Assembly (NCBI GenBank): GCA_026261815.1
Contig: JAMPIT010000476.1
Coordinates: 5,297,501-5,361,500 of the forward strand
Origin: Monarcha castaneiventris obscurior
Lineage: Eukaryota; Chordata; Aves; Passeriformes; Monarchidae
DNA: 64,000 nt
Direction of reading: 5' to 3'
Shown: positions 54,334 through 64,000 of the stretch, in pieces
Numbering within the stretch: the stretch's first letter is position 1
How the letters are laid out: each line of letters opens with the position of its first letter
Position numbers and translations under genes: made by a program
Notes under the pieces: model-generated
Databases searched by the model: none
Seen by the model: the letters and a program-made list of their open reading frames with translations, nothing else
Told to the model about the DNA's origin: nothing

Positions 54334-57300
54334 GATGAAGATTTTTTTTGTGAAAGTGGACAGCTGTTGTGGCTGGTGTTCTCTGGAGCACCCGTCCTTC
54401 CGAGGAGGCAGAGGCAGTGTCATTTAAATTGTGGCAATGTGCTGTCATTCTATATCGGGGTGTGTGGCAGGGGGTGGAGGCAGGCGAGAAGGGAGTGAGA
54501 AATGCTGGCTCTTGGCACTGGCTCACAGTTATCCCTGGAGTGTTGCCCTCTGAAACAAGCAGGTGCTGGAAGGTGAAAAAAAATCCACCAGGAAATTGCT
54601 TAGCCAGGGTAAAAGTATATCTACTCCAAAAAGGAGTGGTTTTAATTGAATTCTACTTTTCCTGATCTTTTCAGCTTTCACTTCAAAAGAACTTGGATAT
54701 TGTCTAGATTCTCCCTCTTATACCTTGCAGGGTGATTTTGTTTCTGTGTCTCTCCCTCACTATTAGTTCTACAGTCCAGGGCACTCAAAAGGAAGGCCAG
54801 AAGACAGAGCATGGATGTGCCTCTATACAAACTGTGAGTCCTAATAAACTGTGATCATAGCAAGCAAAGAGAAATCAACTGATTCAAGCATTATGTTTTG
54901 TCTCTGTGTATGACAGGGCAAGTCACTATCTATGCCTGGGGTAATTTATTCTGTTTAAAGGGTACAGACTACCTCATCATCAGGGACTAAATGTAAGGAA
55001 TTGCCGTCTGGTAACACAGGAATGGTAAAGTCAGGGAAGGATAAGAGCTTTTTGCTTTAGTTAACAAAATACAGAGGAACAAAAAGAAATAAACTGCCTG
55101 TTTACAAGGAAAATTTATTGGTTGGAAAAGAGCAGGTTCAGACCACTACATGAAGGTTGCTGTATATAATAAGTTTGTCCCATCCCAGAGGAGGTGGTAC
55201 AAGGGGTCCCTCAAGGGACAAGGAGAGACAGGCATTGCTTCAAAACCTTAGTCTCTCCATTGGTAGCTCAGGCTCTCAGTGTGGGACAGCCTCAAGCCTC
55301 CTGAGTTGCAAAGGGACCTGGCAAGGGGATGGTGACTTCCTACTGACTGCACTGACCTCCACGCAGTGTGTCCATAGGCTTCCTCTTTCCAAGCTGTTTG
55401 TTCCAGGTGTCTGCAGTATAAGTACACTGCAATGCAGAAACACAGTCAGGAAATTCGATGCTCCCAATACAAATGGGCTGCCCTACATCCCCAGCAGTAC
55501 CGCAACCTCCTGACAAATATCTGACCAAGTTTTAAGAATAGCGTAAAGGTGACCTAGCCTCCACCAAGGAAAAGAATTCTTATTCAGAAAAATATACTTA
55601 CTTTTCTTTTAAGTGGGATTGTTTCCCTAATCCAGCTCACAGCTGACATGTTGGAATTTGTCACGTGCCACAGTCTGGGGGCTGGAACAGCCACCTGGGA
55701 TGGCGGTGGGGAGGAGGGAGCCATACAGCCACAATACACAGTCGCCTTATCCATAATGCAGATCTCCCTGCTTCATCCTGTCAGAGAGGTGTGCTCGACA
55801 GGGTGCCACAACAGCCAAAGCTAATCCTGGTTTCACTCAGCAAAGTGAGATTTCTTCTTACAAGACACCATAAAACCCATAAAAATTGTTGGGTACGGTG
55901 ACACATCCACAGTTGTCTTTCCACAGTACCATTCCCAACCACCCAACACAAGCGTGCCAGAAATAACAGTTCTGAAAAAAAACAGGGTTAGTTTTTCAGG
56001 GCGAATGTTGATTATAAGCTTTTTAGATAAATTAGTGGTGGGTTTGACTCAGAGTAGTCCTGTCCTACACAAAAAGAGTGAAGACCTCCAGAAGGCTGCA
56101 TAAACACTACTTCTATTATTTTACCTGCTTATAATCAAATCCCTGTTGCAGCTCTGTAATCTATGAGTTGCTGTGAACATACTCTTGGTCCTCAGATCCT
56201 AGTGCAGCTAAGCAGGTGAATCTCAACAGCACTGAGCCTTTTAAAGCACTGTCAAAGCACTTCCTATTGCTGTCAAAGCTTAGAGGAAACAGGTTTGTGC
56301 CCAGAACTGCGTGATAAAGGTTGCATAAATAGCAGGGTTGGGTTTGCTGGTTTTGGGGTTTTTTTTTCATGAAATGGATGCTATATTTTTTATTTGTCAA
56401 CAGCAGCATATTAATGTTTTCTGCTAAGAACAACTCACAAGTGGTCCATGCTGTCTCCCAAACCCATATTCTGAACGGAAGTAGGATCAGTTTACCCAGA
56501 AGCTGTGAACAATTCAAGCACTATTACACACCCCACATTGGCATTAACAAGAAGTGAGGGGCCTGAGTATGGGCATGATGACACCCATACTACCTGTGTG
56601 AGCTGACTGCTGAAATGTAAGCAAACCTGTATCTTAACCTTAGCTTCTGTTCCCAAATGGCCGTTTGACTCTGAAGTTGGAGCCAGGTAGCCATTCTTCT
56701 TCTTGGTGGTAGGGACCCTGGAGAATCCAGAACTCTGGAGAAATTGGAGTAAACTAAAGTAATAGTCTACATATCCATAATGCATGACAGTCATTGGCTT
56801 GAACAGCTTCTGGTCTAAAACAAGAATGCACTTACATTTATGTGGGTAAGCAAATAGTTCCTCTGTGTGACTTCCTCTTCCCATGAGATCAGGCAGTTCT
56901 GCGACAAGAGGTTTAGTAGAAATTAAAATGAGGGATCAGCTAGAGCGGCTTCTTGTTAAAATACCTGCAGCTGATCTCTGCCTAAGTAGCAGGTTTAAAA
57001 TAAGGTATCAGATGGCTTATGATGAGTTACTGCAAGATCCAAGGCGGATCTGTTTGTTGGAACATCAGGGTATTTAGAGGAGTTGGACTTGCTTTTATAT
57101 TAGTAGGTAACCACCTGTCTCTGAATATTTGAGCTGTACATGCTACTTCTGAAACACATCCGCTGCACAGAAGAGAAAAATAAAAACATGTGCACTAGCA
57201 CCACATATCACATAGATCACAAAGGGTCAATTTTGCCTTTAAATTACTGTATTCTGCTTACAAAACACCTGGTATGCAATCTAATTTCCACACAGACAAG

Positions 57301-57803
57301 CCATCAGGACTGCTGTAAGATTTCTCTTTATCTCTAGTCATTCTTCTCCCTCACACTCACGCTTGGCATATGCTGTCAGGAATAGATGCAGTTAAAGCAA
57401 GTAATTTTTGTTTTTTCTTTGACAACAGGTTTTTAAGAATTCCTGAGAATCACGGGATGATGTCAACAGAAGAGGCACAGGCAGAGGGCATATGTGCAGT
57501 TCTGAGGGCAGCAAAGAACAGCTGCAGGTTGGATGGCAGCTGGTAACCTTTACAACTAACTGCTGCCTGGGTTGTTCTGGCTGCAGCTTTGGTGGCTTAT
57601 TCAGAGCAACAGTGAACGCCCCTGTCTGGGTGTCAGGCTGGAAAACAGCAATATGACAGTAGATGTACAAATTGTCTGACTTGCTGAGGTCCAGAACTCT
57701 TAGTCACAATCCTAAACACCACTCATGGGTCCAATTAGACTTAGCAGTTTTCAAAATTATTACTGTGAAAATACTTTAGTTTTGAGTTGACTGTGGAATT
57801 GAC

Positions 57804-57818
57804 CAAAAAAAAAAAAAA
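57804..57818 (+). repeat. Poly(A) run
   Basis: A pure A run of about 14 bases in the 5' flank. No retrotransposon body is recognised next to it. Confidence 0.85.
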
Positions 57819-60746
57819 GTACTTTGGGTTGATGAGAAACTGAAATACTGCCCTTTTGTCACACACAAAAAGATTTCTATGTCAGGCCAAACAAAATGTT
57901 TTGGTTTGTTTGCAGAGCTATTTCCCTTCTAATTTTTTATTTGTCTATTTGCAATCAGTTTCAGGTAGATTTGGTTTCAGCCTATCATTTAGGCAAACAA
58001 GAATAATGTTGTCACCAGCAGACCGGTCAGTCTTGCAAAATCACTCTGTGGTAAGGAAATGCGGAGCAAAGCAAGTCCTTGGGCAAAGACCCAACCTTGG
58101 GAGGATAGGACTTCTGATGTCTCAGGAGAAACCCTTGCTTTGAAACACATTTCCAAAGCAGAGTTCACTGCTTGTAGGTCAGGATGACTCACACCCTTCA
58201 GGGCATATCCTGTACAATTCCCATGGGCTTTCATGGGTGCAGTCACAGCAACAATCTGTTATCATTTATACTATTGGAATTTAGCAATCTGGAATTCCAT
58301 CTAAAGCAACAAAACACATCTGAGCCCTATGGGTAAATACATTAAAATTAATGTAACTGAAATTGGCCAGAGCTCTATCCCTATGGAGGGAATACACACT
58401 TCTTTCCCTCTAATCCTTCTAGCTCTGGTGCCAACACTAAATTACATTATAAAGAGAGTGAGAGAAGCCACTCTTAGGTAGGAGAGGGAGCCTGAAGATC
58501 ATGTCCCAAGCACAGTGACAGTCCCAGCAGGACCCTGATTTGGAAATCCACAAACAGTATGCTAACATAAATAGAAATATTTGGGGAGAACTCCTGCATG
58601 CTTTGGCTGTGAGGATTTTATTTGGTTCTGGTTAGGGATGCTCAGTAGTGCTGAGGATGAAGGGAAGGAAGGGCAGGGTTCCTGATGGAACTGCAGCAAG
58701 GGCTGCTCTGTTGTTCTTGATAAGAAGCATGACAGCTGTGCCCACAACATCTGGTTTTCATTAAACCCTAGTGAGAGTTCCTTGCTGAGTCTCTTCCACC
58801 CCATATGTGGTGGTTTAATTGATGGAGCCTGAGAAGGTTTTAGGTCCAGCATGGAATGTCGCCTTTCACTGTGATATGTGACTCCAGATACAGTAAGGGC
58901 TGGGTTGCTCAGAGTCATCTTTTAAAAACATTTCTTTTCAATATTGAATTTTGAGTCTATTGCCCTCTGTTGGCTCAAGCGCAGGGTAAAGCTCCTTTTT
59001 GAGGTGAAAGCTAACAAAAATCTCCTCCTGGCTGAGTGGTGAGGCTTGTGGGTTTTGGGAAATGCAGGATCAAGTCTGCTGTAGCCTTGTGCGTGTGAAT
59101 GTGCATAACTTCTATGCCCCTGTAGCTCTGTCTAAGAATGCAGGCACAGCTCTATCCAGGGAGGAAGGGGCTCTGGAAACTGCCTGTCTCGGCCATGAAG
59201 GACTGCCCATAAGAAGAATGTTTTAAGGAGTGACCAGAGGGGATAGTGGTTTGGAGAGCAAGGATAAATAGGATGTTGCACACGCAGGAAACAGCACAAA
59301 AAGCAATACAGAAACCCCTCAGGGAGAACTGGGCAAGTGGGACATAAGTTAGCCCTAATGTCTTTCAGCTCTGGCATACCACTGCCAGAAACGCTTTGGT
59401 AAAAAGTCTCTCAAGGATTTATTTTCAATTCCAAAGCAAAAGGAAGATGGCAACCCACACCATCAAAGCTCCTTCTGCACACAACACTGCCAGAAAAAAC
59501 ATGCCTTTCCACTTCCTCTCAGCTGGATCCTTCCTACCTAAAGCATGTGACTGACCCATCTGCTCAGACCAAAGAGCTACTGCCCAGTTATCCTCTGTCT
59601 GACCGCCACAGGCAGCAGAGCCTAGGAAACAGCCTAAATCCATCAGGTAGGAAATATGCTTTGGCTGATTCTTAGCACTTACATGCTAATCCTGCACAGA
59701 GCCAGACCAGGTATTTTCCTGAACTCTTAGAAGGCCCAGGCATGAAGTACCCCAGTGTGGGAAAACCAGGGCACATGCTGGTGATGTGACATGAGAGTGG
59801 TGATGCCAGGAGGGTACAGCCTTCCTGTGGAGTGTGAACATCCTGACAAAAGAGAAACTCCACCCTGAGAAAGAAGAGAGTGCAATGGGTAACAACAGAA
59901 CTATAGAAAGAAGTGCTGTGGGCAGACCATGGATGACAGAGAGCATTTAACCGTCTCAATCTGCATCTCTTTTTGCAGAGGCAGAGATTTAAAGACCCAG
60001 ACTTTCAGATCTGGAGATCTGTGGATCCCTCCCTGCTGTTGGCTCGGATGGGAAACAGACTGGCATTTCCCTGATCTGATACAGCAGCACATTTCACAGC
60101 AGTGGTGGTGAACATCCTTTCAGTTAGAACAGTTAGAACTAAACTGGAAAATACATTGTTCTGTGAGCCACAGAGCAACGTAAGAGTTTCTTTCAGATAT
60201 GTCTTTCTGCTTCTATCTGAAATAAGCCACATAGCTCCTCTCACTTGCCATCTATTGGGAAAGATCCACCCTGGACAAGAAACTGCCTGTGCTGCAGCCA
60301 GTCTGGAGCTGCTCTGGCCAGCAGTTCCTCTGTGCTGTCTGTCTGGCAAGTGTGCACAGAGGGACTGACCCCTCACTGCTGCCAAAGAGCTGAACTCTGC
60401 TTAACTCTCCCGCAGCACAGTCCCTATGATGGGTCCCTCCTTCATCTACCTGGCAGCCAGAGCACATAAACCTCTAGAAATTTAATTAACTTCCAGACTC
60501 TGTGCACATCTTTCAGTGGTGATTGCACTTAGCCAACATGTCATGAGGTTATTAAGAGGGAGGGAGAATAGACCTGATGAATGCAGGCATAGGTAAGGCA
60601 AGATAAAACTAATTTCCTCAGGAAGTCAAAGCAAAATGAGCTGAAAGGAAAAAAGAAAAGTTGACTGCTGGGAACAAATATGACAAGTGACCTTGAAAGA
60701 TCTCTGGCACCTTTAGCTCCTGAGAAGGAGCAGTCTGGCAGAAGCC

Positions 60747-60751
<5 letters not shown>

Positions 60752-60792
<41 letters not shown>

Positions 60793-60798
60793 TGTGTG
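60752..60798. repeat. (GT)n microsatellite
   Basis: About 47 bases of GT repeat with a single TTT interruption near the end. Minus-strand open frames reading repeated His-Thr through it are artefacts. Confidence 0.97.
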
Positions 60799-63700
60799 CA
60801 TACCAGGGAGATGAGAGGGGGTCAGGAGCTGTAAGCAGCATTTTTTGTGAATCAGTAAAAGTATCAGGAATATAATATCCCTTGCATTTCAGATACATTT
60901 CAGGGTCTGTGACACTGCTGGCTTAATCAGCCTTCATCCTTAACCTGTCCCTGAGTTGTGTGAAGTTTCTCAATATCAGGAACTCGCCAGTTAAATCCTG
61001 TGCACGCCTTGGAACATTAAGTTTTCCATTTCTGAAAAACAAAGTGATAAATATCAAGGGGCAAGAAAACAAGATTAAACTCAACTCCTGGACAGCATAA
61101 ACACACAGGAAGATGGACTGCAGAGACTATAAACACACCTCTTTGTATGAAATACTGCTCTTACACAGAGGAGTGGCTCAAAATGTGCAGAAACCACCTC
61201 TGCTCAGAACTGAAGTAGAAACCTATATGATCAAGACTGGAGATTGTTTGCTTTGCATTGATACTTTCTAGATAAATTCTCAGACTAGAACAATTCAAAA
61301 GCCAGATGTATGTGTGTTGTCCTTTGGAACCAAAAAATGATCAAGACATGACAGGTTTGAGATGGTTAAATGTTTCCTCCAGAGGCTGGGGATTAACAGT
61401 CTGGGCAAGTAGCAGAGTAGAGAAATTTAAAAAAAAGAAGTAAAATAAAAGGAGGAACTCTTAAGTGACCTGACAAGGGAAACTTAAATCTTATTTTTAA
61501 GAGGTTAGGTTGTACTAAAGCTTGAAAAATTAAATCCACAGCTGTCTCCAGAGGACTATATCTCACTGAGAAAGCTTCAAGTAAGTTTATCATGTATCCA
61601 ACACCTAGACATTGGACCTCAGGGACCACTAGGATAATATTTCCCCTGGATTAGCAAGAAAGCTAGCAAGTGACATTTGTATGAGACTAACTTTTAGTTT
61701 AAGGGGTTTTCTTAAAAAATGACAAATTAAGAATGAGCACACTGGGAAGGAAAGTTCTTGCAGTTTGTAAATCTAATACAACTCCACTATTTGTTTAAAA
61801 ATGTCCTGTTATCTCCTAAATCAGTTTTATTTGGTGACATCAGTAATTTGATGTTTTTACGTCAGTCATCCTCCCAGTGATGATTAATGTGTTCTTTATG
61901 AGCAGTATTTTTAATCTCATAATCCCCTTTATGAGAAATGCTTTTAATTTCAGAGGCCACAAACACTGGCACCGAGACAATATATATAAAAAAAAAAATC
62001 CAAGAGCAAAACTATAGGAAACACAGGATGGATCTGGCACAATTACAGTGCTTTCCTTCCTCTGGGATTCTTCACTACTAGCCAATAAAGCCCAGGATAT
62101 GTTGGAATGCCACTAATTAACTTACCTCGCTATGCCTTGCCACGATAAATAATATACTCCTGGGTTCCAGGGGAATCTTACGAAACATACGAGATGCTCA
62201 GCTGGGTGAACTAAGGACAACTTTAATATGCTGACTTTGAAATCTGAAATCCAGCAGCAAATTGAGTTTTGTACTAAATAAAACTCAGACATCTACACAA
62301 ATGCCAATGTTGGAGTTTCGTAGCACGAAGAACTTCTTATTTATGTATTTCCCTCTTTCTGTGTCTATATAAAATACAGTGGTGTGAGGAACAGACCACG
62401 GGTCCCCATAGCAAAATGCCGCCAGTCTGTGGATGGGTTACAGTAATGTAGCATACCCTGTTCTGCCCACAAAGAACATCAGTGGCAATTGTGTTCTCCA
62501 GTTCTATGGAAAATCCTCAGTTGCACACCTGTGTGCTTCTCTGTGCCTGCACAGATGCACATGTAGGAGGTGAAATGAAGAAAAAGCATACAGAGCAAAT
62601 ATAAATGGGGAAAGCGAAATAAGGGGAATTGCTTAAACAGCTTACAGATGGTAACTAAATTAGTTGAAAGCTGAAGGATTGTTTTCTCAACACACAGCTC
62701 AACAGCACTGTAAAACTTCCTTTATTGTAACCCAGAAGCTCCTGAGAACCAGTAATTTCAAGAGCTGAGCTCCTGGGCTCTCGTATTTTCTTACCCATGG
62801 GCCAGCCAGACCAGTCCCTATTTCTTCCTTCCCCCAGTGATTTCCAGGCTCCTGGAAAGCACAGCTGGGAGGGTGAAGGAATATTCTTCACCCCATGTTC
62901 TCTTCCACCTCTCTGTTGCCACCCCACACACCTTGTTTTGAACACCATCACCATCCTCCTCTGACAGTCTCTTCCAGGTTCCCCAAAGGCTCTCTTGCCT
63001 TTCCTTCACCAAGCAAGGCAAAGGGGCAAGTGCACTAAATCAAACACAAGTTCAGCCTCTGCTTGGTTCCTTCCACAATGTAAATAAAACAAATTAGCAT
63101 CAGGGCAGACCCTGTGAAAGGATTTACTGTACACTCACCCACGTTCTCTTTCTTAAGATTTAAACTCCTGATATAAAGACTGGTAATAATGAGGAAGCAT
63201 CAACTCATAAATCCTAAGGTAAGTCATTCCATGTGTTAAGTGCTATCCCACTAAAATTTTATGCTTTATTTCAGGTCTGAATTCATCTAGCTTGAATGCC
63301 TCTCCTTGTACTTCCACTTTGCTACACTCCTTACGTGCTTAGGCTAAAATTAGGTGGAAACAAATACAAAAATACTATCTGTAAAAGTAGAAGGGTTTTC
63401 CCTGATATGAAGAACAATGCTGGTGTTGTCCATGATAGTTAAAAAACTTAACAAAAAGATTTTGGCTATGAAGTGTTGTGCAAAATCTTCACTTTTTAAA
63501 GGAAATAGCCATTGTCTGAGGTATTTAGAATAAATATTGAAAAATTGGTATTTCCCTAGTGAATCCATTTGAAATGAGTTAAGTCAAATGTCACCAGAGC
63601 GACACCACTTCAGCTGAGGTACTCATTCCTTGTTCTCCCTTTGCTTTTCTTGGACAAAAACTGAAAAAAGGCAATTATTGTTGTGCAAAGTAGAAACAAT

Positions 63701-64000
63701 TTGATGACCACATGCAGAAACTTTTTCTTTTGAAGGGGAAGAGTTCCTGATTTACGATGAAATATAGACTTCTTCAAGTGTAAAAGAGATCCCTCCTTGA
63801 AAACACTTTAGCTAGTGCTTTTTAAACTTTATTACTGTGGCAAAATTAAGCATGTGCTTGAGTGGTTGCAGAGTCAGAACCATAAAATGCCACAGCCTTT
63901 ATAGCTATGAGTCTGCTTTCTGCCTGCTGCATCTAATAAACATTAAGAGGTGAAATCCTGTCCCCACTGGGGTCAGTGGTAAGCTCTCATTGATTTCAGC

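Larger units (their letters stand above)
54334..64000. other. 5' flank of NTMT2, gene-free to the window end
   Basis: It holds the NTMT2 promoter region (no CpG island) and then AT-rich DNA with a long GT microsatellite at 60752-60798 and a GT-rich tract near 56341-56368. By mammalian synteny KIFAP3 should lie further right, but no KIFAP3 first exon or CpG island is seen. The open frames of up to 130 codons lack recognisable domains. Confidence 0.55.

Noticed and set aside
54434..64000. First exon of KIFAP3 on the right side
   Set aside because: No CpG island and no frame resembling the KIFAP3 N-terminus were found.

Overview
The window looks like nuclear DNA of a bird, probably a passerine. 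It has a split vertebrate gene with GT-AG introns, CR1 LINE fragments in both orientations, a probable avian solo LTR, decayed amniote-wide repeats and A/C-only tracts, and no recognisable Alu, B1 or L1. Bird is a confident call; passerine is an inference from repeat style.

One protein-coding gene can be supported. It is NTMT2 (METTL11B/NRMT2), the alpha-N-terminal methyltransferase 2 gene, on the minus strand. Four coding exons (54333-54180, 46698-46523, 41140-40891, 38466-38192) join in frame across consensus splice sites to give 284 residues, against 283 in human as I recall it. The SAM-binding motif and most catalytic-site residues are intact. The position equivalent to NTMT1 His140 reads Tyr, which is the most interesting protein-level observation here.

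Layout: 1-6.2 kb is GC-rich gene-free DNA with a perfect 20-bp palindrome and a MIR-like fragment. A probable solo LTR lies near 6.2-6.8 kb. The stretch 6.8-37.5 kb is gene-free DNA with decayed repeats, two CR1 fragments, a CA microsatellite and a TAAT-rich block near 20.4-20.9 kb. NTMT2 occupies 38.2-54.3 kb. Its introns hold a MITE-like hairpin, a duplicated sequence block flanking exon 2, and an old CR1 with a second CR1 tail inserted in the opposite orientation. The stretch 54.3-64 kb is the 5' flank, with a long GT microsatellite and no exon that I can see.

In mammals NTMT2 lies between KIFAP3 and a large gene desert leading to GORAB and PRRX1. By synteny the left 38 kb would be part of that desert and KIFAP3 would lie to the right. 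None of those neighbours has an exon in this window. I found no CRISPR array, operon, rRNA, tRNA or intact mobile element, and nothing that amounts to a wholly new biological system. The findings are local oddities.
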